A DNA stretch of 23,743 bases from SZUA-448 sp964602475 (GTDB taxonomy: Bacteria; Bacillota; Clostridia; Lachnospirales; Lachnospiraceae). The position numbers and the translations under genes are program-made. The notes beneath the pieces were generated by a model, which saw nothing but the letters and a program-made list of their open reading frames with translations, ran no database searches and was not told the DNA's origin. The stretch lies in contig CAZRRN010000043.1 of assembly GCA_964602475.1 (NCBI GenBank), forward strand, positions 1-23,743, given 5' to 3'. Positions 8,276 through 16,051 of the stretch are shown in pieces (the stretch's first letter is position 1; each line of letters starts with the position of its first letter).

Positions 8276-9279
8276 CACTGGCATGGGACACGACCGGTAT
8301 GGTCGGCTGGATTGTAATGGCTGTCAATTTCGGAACGGTAATTCTGCTCGGATCCATGGGAGAGATTATGACCGAAAAGGTAGGACATCTGAACCTTGGT
8401 ATCCCGGGGATTATGCTGACCGGCGGAATTGCCGGATTTGCAGGGGTTTATTTCTATGAGAATTCAACAGACAATCCGATTGCTTTTTTGACGCTGATTA
8501 TTGGAATCGTCTGTGCAATGACAGCAGCATTGCTGACCGGTTTGATTTACGGATTTCTGACAATTACGCTGCGTGCGAATCAAAATGTTACCGGTATTAC
8601 GCTGACCACCTTTGGAGTCGGAATCGCAAAACATTTCGGAAGTATTATTACCAAGGGAACGAATGGAACAACGGCAACTGCATATTTTGCCGATGCAGTA
8701 TTCAACGCCAAGATTCCGGGACTTTCCAAGAGCTTAGGAATTGTCAGTGAAATCTTTTTTAACTATGGCTTCATGGTGTATCTGGCAATAATCATCGCAG
8801 TTGTACTGCAGCTTTTCCTTAAAAAGACACAGACGGGTCTGAATCTGCGTGCGGTCGGAGAGCATCCGGCAACTGCCGATGCAGCGGGAATCAATGTTAC
8901 AAAATACAAATATCTGGCAATTGCAGCAGGTTCTGCGATTTCCGGACTTGGCGGTTTTCAGTATGTTGTAATCAACAGTGTAAAATGGTCCACAGAGCTT
9001 GATATTGAAGGTATGGGCTGGCTTGCCGTAGCACTGGTCATCTTTGCGACCTGGAAGCCTGTTAACGCAATCTGGGGCGGTTATATGTTCGGCTTTCTGT
9101 CCAAAGCAAATGCATATGCATTTATGTTCCTTCAAGGGGTTACAATTTCTCAGAATATCTGGAAAATGGCACCTTACATTGCGACCATTTTGGTATTGAT
9201 TTTTGTAAGTTTTCGAAAGAAGAGGGAAAATCAAGCGCCGGCAGCACTTGGGCTTCCATACTTCAGAGAAGAACGTTAG
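8272..9279 (+). CDS. Nucleoside ABC importer permease 2
   Basis: Second permease, 335 residues, resembling NupQ/YufQ. It has about eight to ten hydrophobic helices. GEIMTEKVGHLNLGIPGIML (about residues 24-43) and GLNLRAVGEHPATADAAGIN (about 187-206) are the family hallmarks, the latter corresponding to the cytoplasmic ATPase-contact loop. The ATG overlaps the previous stop (ATGA, 8272-8275), and AAAGGGGG (about 8255-8262) gives a ribosome site. No strong terminator follows. The next gene starts 38 bases later, so read-through into the CoiA-like gene is possible. Confidence 0.92.
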   Translation: MTLAWDTTGMVGWIVMAVNFGTVILLGSMGEIMTEKVGHLNLGIPGIMLTGGIAGFAGVYFYENSTDNPIAFLTLIIGIVCAMTAALLTGLIYGFLTITLRANQNVTGITLTTFGVGIAKHFGSIITKGTNGTTATAYFADAVFNAKIPGLSKSLGIVSEIFFNYGFMVYLAIIIAVVLQLFLKKTQTGLNLRAVGEHPATADAAGINVTKYKYLAIAAGSAISGLGGFQYVVINSVKWSTELDIEGMGWLAVALVIFATWKPVNAIWGGYMFGFLSKANAYAFMFLQGVTISQNIWKMAPYIATILVLIFVSFRKKRENQAPAALGLPYFREER

Positions 9280-9317
9280 CGGACGAGTTTACATGCGGTT
9301 AATAAACGGAGACCAAA

Positions 9318-10433
9318 ATGGAAAATGCATTATGGAACGGACAGGAGCTTCAGGCTTTTGAGATTGCAAAAGCTTACGAGACTGAGAAGGAGATCCGGAA
9401 GGCAAGCGGACGAAGGGAGCTTCGATGCCCCGATCCCGAATGCCGGCTTCCGATTCTTCGCTACTGCCACGGAGAAATAAAAGACGCGTATTTTGCACAT
9501 CTTGAGAACGAGGAGTGCGATTATGCCCGTTTTGACAAAACGAATAACGGAATTATGCGTACCCTGCGGCAGATGCTTTATGAGCATTTTACGTCACAGG
9601 GTTTTTCTGTTCGCCAGGAAGAAAAGCTACTGGCACATCACTATACTCATCTGGTTATAAGGCGTCCCGGGGAACCTCCTCTGGCGATGGAGCTTGCCAC
9701 CAGACATCTGCTGGCGAACGAGACAGACCGGCTGACGGCTGAGTACAGGAACAGCAAGATTCCGGTGGTTTGGCTTGTTGCAGACAATACGGATGTTATG
9801 GTACAGGAGGATAAAACCTATTTCTTTAAGCGTTTTCTGCTGAACGAATCGATGAATCGGGATTTAATTGTAATCAACTGGGATGGCAGCGAACTGGCAC
9901 AATATAAGTGTGACCCGGTAAGTTATGAATATAAGGGGCGTCCAAAAAAGGTCGAAGGTTACATAAAGGAATACATGGAACGTGCACCACTTGAAAGACT
10001 TATACTAAACGAGAACTCTCTTACAATTCAGGGATTTACGGAACGTTACACTGTATGGCTTGAGGATAAAAAAAGAGCTTTTGAAAAACAGATTGCAGAA
10101 CAAGACAGAATACAGGAAGAACTCAAAAAGAAGCAGCAAGAAAATGGTTATTATCTAAACGACGGAGTATACCAGAAGGTTGCTGTATTTCATGATATTC
10201 AGGAAAGGGACGCACCGGTAAGCAAACCGGGGAAAGGTCAGCCACGTGCTTTTGAAGAGAGCAGACAGGAAGTTCTTCCAAGACTGGAGCAGCAGCAGGT
10301 TCCGGTCAGAGATTCCCTTGGCAGACGCTGGCTTCGATGTGAATGCTGTAATGCGGTGGGTCTGGATTCCGAATTTGTCTCCTACGGAGGAAAAAACCAC
10401 ATAAATCTGGGAATCTGTAAGAACTGCAGGTAA
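9318..10433 (+). CDS. CoiA-like protein with C-terminal zinc ribbon
   Basis: Soluble 371-residue protein. The N-terminal part has the CoiA layout: CPDPEC (Cys37, Cys42), then AYFAH (His61) followed by ENEECDYA, then a helical stretch and a PD-(D/E)xK-like core (about 105-160) ending in IPVVWLV. CoiA of naturally competent Firmicutes processes incoming DNA during transformation. The expected acid before the core is His111 (THLVI), and the expected ExQ is Glu125-Leu-Ala127 (MELA), so the catalytic set is incomplete. Residues about 245-275 are highly charged and probably coiled. The C-terminus is a zinc ribbon with Cys341/Cys344 and Cys367/Cys370. Start ATG 9318 follows GGAG (9308-9311) by six bases. 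No other competence gene is in the window. The role here may be DNA binding or repair; nuclease activity is uncertain. Confidence 0.7.
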   Translation: MENALWNGQELQAFEIAKAYETEKEIRKASGRRELRCPDPECRLPILRYCHGEIKDAYFAHLENEECDYARFDKTNNGIMRTLRQMLYEHFTSQGFSVRQEEKLLAHHYTHLVIRRPGEPPLAMELATRHLLANETDRLTAEYRNSKIPVVWLVADNTDVMVQEDKTYFFKRFLLNESMNRDLIVINWDGSELAQYKCDPVSYEYKGRPKKVEGYIKEYMERAPLERLILNENSLTIQGFTERYTVWLEDKKRAFEKQIAEQDRIQEELKKKQQENGYYLNDGVYQKVAVFHDIQERDAPVSKPGKGQPRAFEESRQEVLPRLEQQQVPVRDSLGRRWLRCECCNAVGLDSEFVSYGGKNHINLGICKNCR

Positions 10434-10510
10434 AAGAAGAATGAGAGCGCTGCGGTTAATTAGCAGGAACATTTTCAAAGCTTCGCCATACCTTAGAGTG
10501 AGAGAATAAA

Positions 10511-10540
10511 TTGCCAAATACCGCAGAAAAAAAGTATAAT
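10511..10540 (+). promoter_or_regulatory. Sigma-A promoter of the ZIP transporter gene
   Basis: TTGCCA (10511-10516) and a perfect TATAAT (10535-10540) are separated by 18 bases. Transcription would start near 10547, leaving a leader of about 130 bases before the chosen start codon. Confidence 0.75.
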
Positions 10541-10580
10541 ATCTGGTAAATAATGCATTTTAGACAGGAAAGGATGACTG

Positions 10581-10638
10581 GTGTGAAGGATGAAGCTTTC
10601 ACACATAGCTTTGTGCCTGTGCGGTGCTTGACACAAAG
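10581..10638 (+). promoter_or_regulatory. Structured leader of the ZIP gene: two consecutive stem-loops
   Basis: Stem 1: GTGTGAA (10581-10587) with TTCACAC (10598-10604), 10-base loop. Stem 2: CTTTGTG (10609-10615) with CACAAAG (10632-10638), 16-base loop. Both are perfect seven-pair stems between the promoter and the ribosome site. I do not recognise a known metal riboswitch (no Mn yybP-ykoY or NiCo core). The same bases are also open in the zip frame from ATG 10574, so an N-terminal extension is an alternative reading. Confidence 0.45.
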
Positions 10639-10678
10639 TCTGTTATGCGCAAAAAGCGTCGCAGAAACGGGGATTTCT

Positions 10679-11452
10679 ATGTTGTATTTTGGTCTGTTGA
10701 TTCCGTTCATCGGGACAGCGCTTGGTGCAGCCTGTGTGTTCTTTATTAAGAAGGATATTCCGCGGCTTCTTCAAAAATCGCTGCTGGGCTTTGCCTCCGG
10801 AGTAATGATCTCTGCGTCGGTCTGGTCGCTTCTGATTCCCTCAATCAATTTGTCGGCAGATATGGGAAAATTATCAGTAATTCCGGCAGTTGTCGGGTTT
10901 TTCCTCGGAATTTTGTTTTTACTTGCGATGGATGCGATTATTCCGCATCTGCACCTGAATGAATCGAAACCGGAGGGGCTGCCAAGCAATCTGAAACGTG
11001 CTACCATGCTCATTCTGGCGGTAACACTGCATAATATTCCGGAAGGAATGGCGGTTGGAGTTGTTCTTGCCGGTATGCTGGACGGTAACAGCGGAATCGA
11101 AAGTGCAGCAGCACTGGTACTGGCCGTCGGTATTGCGATTCAGAATTTTCCGGAAGGATTGATTGTTGCACTTCCGCTGCGTGGAGAAGGAAAAGGACGC
11201 GGTTACGCATTCCTATGTGGTACGCTTTCCGGAATTGTTGAACCGATTGCTGCGGTGATTACGATTCTTTTGATAGGAATTGTATCTCCGGTTTTGCCGT
11301 ATTTTCTGTCGTTTGCAGCCGGAGCCATGGTATATGTGGTTGTGGAGGAGCTTCTGCCGGAGGCTTCAGAGGGAGAACATACGAATCTCTCCACCATTTT
11401 CTTTGCGATCGGATTTGTTGTAATGATGGTGCTGGATGTCGCGCTCGGCTAA
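10679..11452 (+). CDS. ZIP-family divalent metal transporter
   Basis: Integral membrane transporter of 257 residues, predicted to bring Zn2+ or related divalent metals into the cytoplasm. About eight helices are visible. The paired metal-site motifs are present: HNIPEG (118-123) in helix 4 and QNFPEG (155-160) in helix 5, with VEPIAA (187-192) and the C-terminal EELLPEA (223-229). A short His-containing loop, HLHLNE (90-95), precedes helix 4. ATG 10679 is chosen because GGGGA (10669-10673) lies five bases upstream and the protein then has the usual length; the frame stays open to ATG 10574 and ATG 10553, which would add 35-42 non-hydrophobic residues. The stop codon overlaps the stop of the convergent DUF5131 gene. 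Confidence 0.93.
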   Translation: MLYFGLLIPFIGTALGAACVFFIKKDIPRLLQKSLLGFASGVMISASVWSLLIPSINLSADMGKLSVIPAVVGFFLGILFLLAMDAIIPHLHLNESKPEGLPSNLKRATMLILAVTLHNIPEGMAVGVVLAGMLDGNSGIESAAALVLAVGIAIQNFPEGLIVALPLRGEGKGRGYAFLCGTLSGIVEPIAAVITILLIGIVSPVLPYFLSFAAGAMVYVVVEELLPEASEGEHTNLSTIFFAIGFVVMMVLDVALG

Positions 11453-12174
11453 TTCCAATGAAAATCAATACCTGCTTTATCCGCCTGTACCATCTGGTCT
11501 TTTCTTCCAATATGGTAGGTCTTTTCTCCGCGTTTGAACAGAGCTCCAGTCTGTTTGAAGTGAAAAGAAACATCGTTTGCGACGCACTGTGTCATAAGAC
11601 TAAGAATCCAGGCATAATCGCACAGCCGGGCATCTTCCCCAGATTCGCCGCCGCAGATGACACATTCAATCTGATGTGAAGTAAGATAAGAATTGATTTG
11701 TATTGCTTCAAGCATTGGTTCGCAGATGATTCCCTTATGACGGATAGGGAGTGTTAGAAAATACGGAAGTCTTAAGTTGGCATGAGTCTGATCCTCGCAG
11801 GTACAGAGAACTGTGACATTTTCATAGCCGGAACCCCAGTCTTCAGGCAGAGCGACCAAAAAGCGTTGGATTCGTTTGGTAATAATAGTGAAGGACAGAT
11901 CAGAACGCTCCCGGATCATTTTCCAAAGCTCCGGACGCCACTCATCGGCCTCCTCCAGAAAGAAATCTGAAGTCATACAGCAGAATACAGGTTCCGAATC
12001 AATCTGCAGCCGGTATTCTCCCCGTCGGTTCTTTTGTACGGGGAGATCGAAGGCGGCATTTTTCGTAATCTGAGAACTGTCTTTCCCGAATTCACTGTCT
12101 CTACGATAAACGTAGCAGTGCAGACAGCCCGGAGAGGTTTTACGACAACCATGATACGGATTCCAGACGGGCAT
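11449..12174 (-). CDS. DUF5131 (phage Gp37/Gp68-like) family protein
   Basis: Protein of 241 residues of the DUF5131 family, first described from phages but widespread in bacterial chromosomes; the biochemical role is not established to my knowledge. Hallmarks are seen in order: WNPYHGC (4-10), SPGCLHCY (14-21) giving Cys10, Cys17 and Cys20, then FCCMTSDFFLEEADEWR, ITKRIQRF, VTVLCTCEDQ, GGESGEDAR and FHFKQTG. The CxxC-containing cluster near the N-terminus recalls metal or iron-sulphur binding as in radical-SAM-like proteins, but this is inference. The frame extends 16 codons further upstream, but ATG 12174 has AAGGAG immediately upstream and begins with the family's usual MPVWNP. It lies 56 bases after proA on the same strand, so co-transcription is likely. 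Its ribosome site can be masked by a small hairpin. Confidence 0.85.
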   Translation of the reverse strand: MPVWNPYHGCRKTSPGCLHCYVYRRDSEFGKDSSQITKNAAFDLPVQKNRRGEYRLQIDSEPVFCCMTSDFFLEEADEWRPELWKMIRERSDLSFTIITKRIQRFLVALPEDWGSGYENVTVLCTCEDQTHANLRLPYFLTLPIRHKGIICEPMLEAIQINSYLTSHQIECVICGGESGEDARLCDYAWILSLMTQCVANDVSFHFKQTGALFKRGEKTYHIGRKDQMVQADKAGIDFHWN

Positions 12175-12179
12175 GGGTC

Positions 12180-12196
12180 TCCTTTCTGAAAAAGGA
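12180..12196 (-). promoter_or_regulatory. Hairpin masking the DUF5131 ribosome binding site
   Basis: On the minus strand TCCTTT pairs with AAAGGA (six pairs, five-base loop), and AAAGGA is the core of the ribosome site for the start at 12174. This could lower or regulate translation of the gene relative to proA. Confidence 0.45.
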
Positions 12197-12230
12197 CAGA
12201 CAACCGGAAAACACAAGGTCATCTCGGTTA

Positions 12231-13511
12231 TTAAATATCCTTAAAGTGAAATTCCTTGCGTCCCTCGGCATAATCGGCAACTATCTGACCGTGACCGAAC
12301 AGCTTATATTTATAGGTAACCAGTCCGTCGAGTCCAACCGGACCGCGGGCATGCAGCTTTCCAGTACTGATACCTACCTCCGCTCCGAATCCGTAACGAT
12401 AGCCATCCGAAAAACGGGTGGAGCAGTTCTGAAAACAATTCGCTGAATCAACCAGCTGCATAAAGTAAAGCGCGCAGTCATCGTTGAGGGTCAGGATACA
12501 GTCTGTATGATGTGATCCATAGCGATTGATATGCTCAATGGCTTCGTCTACAGAACCTACCAGACCGGCAGAAACAATATAATCAAGATATTCGGTACGA
12601 AATCCGGTTTCCGGCAGCTCCTCACACTGGCTGAGGCAGGAGCAGACTTCTTTGGAACCACGAAGCCGTACATTCTTTGCATTCAGGGCAAGCTGCAGTT
12701 TCGGAAGAAATTCACCGGCAATCGAACGATGAATCAGCAATGTTTCGACCGCATTACAGACCGCAGAATACTGTGTCTTGGCATCCAGAATAATCGGAAT
12801 AGCTTGCTCTAAATCGGCATCCTTATCAACGTAGATATGGCAGATACCATCAGCATGTCCCATGACCGGTATTTTGGTATTGTTCATGATGTACTGAACA
12901 AATGCATTGGAGCCGCGAGGAATCAGAAGATCAACAGACTCATGGCACTCAAGCAGCTCCGAAATCTCGGAACGGGCTTCTGCCTGAAGAAGGCAGCCCT
13001 CCGGAAGTCCGGCAGCTACTGCAGCCTTGTAGATAATCTCAAACAGTACCCGGTTAGTCTGCATGGTCTCGCTTCCGCCCTTTAAGATAGCACAGTTCCC
13101 GCTTTTAAGACAAAGTGTAGAAATCTGAATCAAAGCGTCAGGACGCGCCTCAAAAATGACTCCGATGACACCAATCGGACAGCTGATCCGATAGAGTGTG
13201 AGACCGGTATCCAGTTCACGAGATAATAAGATTCGACCAAGAGGATCGGGAAGAGCAATCAGATCCCGGATTCCGGATAGAACGGCAGAAAGTTTTGCTT
13301 CATCAAATTTAAGACGCTTTAGTACCGGTGCAGCAATACCGTCTAAGGAAGCACGTTCACAATCCTGTCGGTTGGCGGTAAATATTTCTTCTTTATGGAT
13401 CTGCAGTGCGTCAGAAATGGCAGTCAGTGCCAGATTGCGTGTTTCTATCGGAAGGCTGGCGAGCTTCGGACTGTCCAGCTTAAGCTTTACGGCATTCTCT
13501 TTGATTGACAT
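12231..13511 (-). CDS. proA: Glutamate-5-semialdehyde dehydrogenase (gamma-glutamyl phosphate reductase)
   Basis: Second enzyme of proline biosynthesis: reduces gamma-glutamyl phosphate with NADPH to glutamate-5-semialdehyde in the cytoplasm. The 426 residues are the usual length. Diagnostic stretches are GVIGVIFEARPDALIQI, CLKSGNCAILKGGSE, LIPRGSNAFVQYI, HADGICHIYVD, the catalytic-Cys segment YSAVCNAVETLL (Cys252), and the C-terminal RGPVGLDGLVTYKYKLFGHGQ region (given in pieces). ATG 13511 is preferred over the in-frame TTG seven codons earlier because GGGGAG lies seven bases upstream. The partner proB (glutamate 5-kinase) is not in the window. It has its own promoter and probably reads into the DUF5131 gene. 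Confidence 0.97.
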   Translation of the reverse strand: MSIKENAVKLKLDSPKLASLPIETRNLALTAISDALQIHKEEIFTANRQDCERASLDGIAAPVLKRLKFDEAKLSAVLSGIRDLIALPDPLGRILLSRELDTGLTLYRISCPIGVIGVIFEARPDALIQISTLCLKSGNCAILKGGSETMQTNRVLFEIIYKAAVAAGLPEGCLLQAEARSEISELLECHESVDLLIPRGSNAFVQYIMNNTKIPVMGHADGICHIYVDKDADLEQAIPIILDAKTQYSAVCNAVETLLIHRSIAGEFLPKLQLALNAKNVRLRGSKEVCSCLSQCEELPETGFRTEYLDYIVSAGLVGSVDEAIEHINRYGSHHTDCILTLNDDCALYFMQLVDSANCFQNCSTRFSDGYRYGFGAEVGISTGKLHARGPVGLDGLVTYKYKLFGHGQIVADYAEGRKEFHFKDI

Positions 13512-13554
13512 GGTGATACTCCCCTCTTTCAAGTAAATCTGTATAATTGTTACT

Positions 13555-13583
13555 ATAGTAGCACGGGAAAATCCTCATTGCAA
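13555..13583 (-). promoter_or_regulatory. Sigma-A promoter of proA
   Basis: On the minus strand TTGCAA (13583-13578) and TACTAT (13560-13555) are separated by 17 bases. The -10 lies in a small perfect palindrome, TACTATAGTA (13551-13560). Its -35 overlaps the tail of the terminator region of the upstream DUF975 gene. Confidence 0.7.
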
Positions 13584-13587
13584 GCAT

Positions 13588-13624
13588 AAAAACACCGGAA
13601 AAGCTAACGAACAGCTCTTCCGGT
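13588..13624 (-). terminator. Intrinsic terminator of the DUF975 gene
   Basis: On the minus strand ACCGGAAGAGCT pairs with AGCTTTTCCGGT (11 pairs with one internal mismatch, seven-base loop), followed by GTTTTTA. It insulates proA from the upstream DUF975 gene. Confidence 0.85.
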
Positions 13625-13675
13625 TCAAAATGCGCTAAACGGTGCACTTTTCTAACTTGATTAATCTAATAAGGG

Positions 13676-14470
13676 TTAATCCTCGTTGCGGTGTTCAAGC
13701 GGAGGTGCCTGCTGATAGGCATTGTCGTTTGAACCAAGGTCGTTGCCCGGAGTATAATACTGGTCAACGGTTTCATACTGCATGATGTTATTTCCGGAAA
13801 TCTCGTTGTAAAAAGCAGTGGTGGAGACTGCAATATAAGGAGTCAGCCACAGATAACCGATACAACAGGTGAAGAGAGCGAGAATCCCCCATCCGATAAA
13901 GCTGATCTGAAGGCAGAACAGACGCCAACGGTTTCCGTGCATCATTTCTTTGGAACGGTTGATTGCTTCCATGATTCCAATGTCCGGATTTTGTGATAGA
14001 ATGTAAGGAGCCATTGCATAGCTGAAGGCTGCAATAATTCCGGGCACAATAAGGAGCAGTGACCAAAGGAATATAAAGATTCCCATTACCAGCTGAAGCC
14101 CAAATGCTTTCCAGATAATTTTGAAGCGGCAGAACAGATCGTTGATGCTTGGATTTTTACGTTGATCCAGATAATTCATGTTGAACTGTATGTAGCCGAG
14201 CTGAACTGCAGAACCGATAAAACTTAAAACCAGTGTAACAATCAGAATAATACAGGCGACAATTGCAAAAGTGATAATAAAAGCAGGACTCAGTTCATCA
14301 ATATCCTTTGTATAACGGGATGAATTGAATGCATTACTGAAACCGCTTCCACTGCCCTGGTCAAGTCCGCCTCCAAGTAATGAAGCAAGCAGTCCGCCAC
14401 CGACTGCAAGTCCCCAGCGGCCATTCAGCGCATTAAGAGCTTCTGTCTTAAAATCTTTTGATAATTTCAT
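13676..14470 (-). CDS. DUF975 family integral membrane protein
   Basis: Membrane protein of 264 residues with about five or six hydrophobic helices. Family marks are the N-terminal KTEALNALNGRWGLAVGGGL, the central LIVPGIIAAFSYAMAPYIL (about 142-160), the short cytoplasmic motif GIMEAINRSKEMMHGNRWRLF, and the following LQISFIGWGILALFTCCIGYLWLTPY (described in pieces). DUF975 proteins are common in Firmicutes and have no established function. The last 30 or so residues are polar and probably cytoplasmic. GGAGG precedes the ATG at 14470 by a short spacer. The gene is a monocistronic unit: its own extended -10 promoter upstream and a strong terminator downstream. Confidence 0.88.
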   Translation of the reverse strand: MKLSKDFKTEALNALNGRWGLAVGGGLLASLLGGGLDQGSGSGFSNAFNSSRYTKDIDELSPAFIITFAIVACIILIVTLVLSFIGSAVQLGYIQFNMNYLDQRKNPSINDLFCRFKIIWKAFGLQLVMGIFIFLWSLLLIVPGIIAAFSYAMAPYILSQNPDIGIMEAINRSKEMMHGNRWRLFCLQISFIGWGILALFTCCIGYLWLTPYIAVSTTAFYNEISGNNIMQYETVDQYYTPGNDLGSNDNAYQQAPPLEHRNED

Positions 14471-14559
14471 AGTCCTCCGTTTCTATGTAAAATATGTATT
14501 TACACGTTCACCCTTTCGACTCCGATACGCAACGGAGCTTCGGTGCAGCTTATAAACAG

Positions 14560-14588
14560 ATTATAGCAAAGGAGCATATACAGTGCAA
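14560..14588 (-). promoter_or_regulatory. Sigma-A promoter of the DUF975 gene
   Basis: On the minus strand TTGCAC (14588-14583) and a perfect TATAAT (14565-14560) are separated by 17 bases, with TGC directly ahead of the -10 (extended -10). The leader of about 80 bases holds a small CTCCG/CGGAG hairpin. Confidence 0.8.
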
Positions 14589-14667
14589 GATATCTGTTAT
14601 GAATATTACAAATTCAGAACTGAATTAAGGTTAAAAGTTCAGAAAAAAAGAATTTTATAAAAATAAT

Positions 14668-14696
14668 TTGTAAAATTATTAGAAGCATGGTATCAT
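14668..14696 (+). promoter_or_regulatory. Sigma-A promoter of the diaminopimelate decarboxylase-like gene
   Basis: TTGTAA (14668-14673) and TATCAT (14691-14696), 17-base spacer, with TGG directly before the -10 (extended -10). Only about 25 bases lie between the expected transcript start and the start codon, too few for a lysine riboswitch. Confidence 0.75.
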
Positions 14697-14727
14697 ACTA
14701 TTCAAATATTTATGGATGGTGAATGGA

Positions 14728-15978
14728 ATGAAGAAAGCAATGATATCAAAGAATCAGTTGGAACAGATTGTGAAAGACTATCCGACTCCGTTTTATATTT
14801 ATGATGAAAGAGGAATTCGCGAAAACTGCAGACGTTTACAGGCAGCATTTTCCTGGAATAAAGGTTATAAAGAATATTTTGCGGTAAAAGCAACACCAAA
14901 TCCGTATATTCTAAAAATATTATCGGAAGAGGGCTGTGGGACAGACTGTTCTTCTCGGACAGAACTGATGCTTTCCAAAGCAGTGGGAATTACCGGGCAG
15001 AATATTATGTTCTCCTCCAATGATACTCCGGCAGGGGAATTTTCCTATGCTAAGAAGCTGGGAGGAATCATCAATCTGGATGATATTACGATGATTGATT
15101 ATCTGAAAGAAGAATGTGGGATTCCAAAGACAATCTGCTGCCGTTACAATCCGGGCGGAGTATATGAGGTCAGTAACGGAATCATGGATAATCCCGGAGA
15201 TGCAAAATACGGCATGACGAAGGCTCAGCTGACGGAAGCGTTTCTGAGATTGAAAGACCTTGGAGTTAAGGAATTTGGAATTCACGCGTTTCTGGTTAGT
15301 AATGTAGTCAGTAATGAGTATTATCCGGAACTTGCGAAAACTTTGTTCTGTGTGGCAGCAGAGCTGGTGCAGACAACAGGAATCAAGGTTTCCTTTGTTA
15401 ATCTATCAGGCGGAGTAGGAATTGCATACCGCCCGGAGGAACCGTCAAATGACATTGCTGTGATTGGAGAAGGCGTAAGAAAAGCCTTTGAGGAAATCAT
15501 GGTACCTGCAGGGCTTCAGGATGCGGCAATTTTTACAGAGCTTGGGCGTTACATGCTTGCACCGTATGGTCAGCTGATAACAAAAGTGATTCATGAAAAA
15601 CACATTTATAAGGACTACGTCGGTGTGGATGCATGCTCGGTCAATCTGATGCGTCCTGCTATGTACCGCGCGTATCACCATATCACCGTGTTCGGGAAAG
15701 AAGACCAGCCCTGCACCTATCTTTGTGATGTGGCCGGCTCATTGTGTGAAAATAATGATAAATTTGCAATTGACCGTATGCTTCCGCCGGTAGAAATCGG
15801 AGATTATCTTGCGATTCACGATACCGGAGCGCATGGATTTTCCATGGGTTATAATTACAACGGCAAGCTTCGATCCGCAGAACTTCTTTTGCAGGAGGAT
15901 GGTTCTGTGAAGCTGATTCGGAGGGCAGAGACCGAGAAGGATTATTTCGCGACCTTTGATTTCAGTGGTCTGTTTTGA
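14728..15978 (+). CDS. lysA: Diaminopimelate decarboxylase-like PLP enzyme
   Basis: Fold-III PLP decarboxylase, predicted to convert meso-diaminopimelate to lysine and CO2 in the cytoplasm, the last step of lysine synthesis. The PLP lysine is in EYFAVKATPNP (Lys54 counting from ATG 14728). GTDCSSRTEL, the glycine-rich LSGGVGIAY phosphate-binding loop, DACSVNLMRPAMY and GSLCENNDKFA, and the C-terminal GAHGFSMGYNYNG segment match the clostridial LysA branch. ATG 14728 is preferred over ATG 14716 because GGTG lies at a workable distance, though the ribosome site is poor either way. It is about 416 residues, normal for the family. A related carboxynorspermidine or other amino acid decarboxylase is less likely given the CENND motif. 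Confidence 0.87.
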   Translation: MKKAMISKNQLEQIVKDYPTPFYIYDERGIRENCRRLQAAFSWNKGYKEYFAVKATPNPYILKILSEEGCGTDCSSRTELMLSKAVGITGQNIMFSSNDTPAGEFSYAKKLGGIINLDDITMIDYLKEECGIPKTICCRYNPGGVYEVSNGIMDNPGDAKYGMTKAQLTEAFLRLKDLGVKEFGIHAFLVSNVVSNEYYPELAKTLFCVAAELVQTTGIKVSFVNLSGGVGIAYRPEEPSNDIAVIGEGVRKAFEEIMVPAGLQDAAIFTELGRYMLAPYGQLITKVIHEKHIYKDYVGVDACSVNLMRPAMYRAYHHITVFGKEDQPCTYLCDVAGSLCENNDKFAIDRMLPPVEIGDYLAIHDTGAHGFSMGYNYNGKLRSAELLLQEDGSVKLIRRAETEKDYFATFDFSGLF

Positions 15979-15992
15979 TGAAACAGATTTTT
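15969..15992 (+). terminator. Short intrinsic terminator overlapping the lysA stop codon
   Basis: TCTGTTT (15969-15975) pairs with AAACAGA (15981-15987) around TGATG, which contains the stop codon, followed by TTTTT (15988-15992). The left arm is the end of the coding sequence. Confidence 0.65.
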
Positions 15993-16051
15993 GAAAGCAC
16001 AGTGAATCGAAACTCGATAAATAGAACGCTTAGGGGACGAGAAGACAAGCA

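Noticed and set aside
14697..14727. Lysine riboswitch before the lysA-like gene
   Set aside because: The expected transcript leader is only about 25 bases long, far too short.
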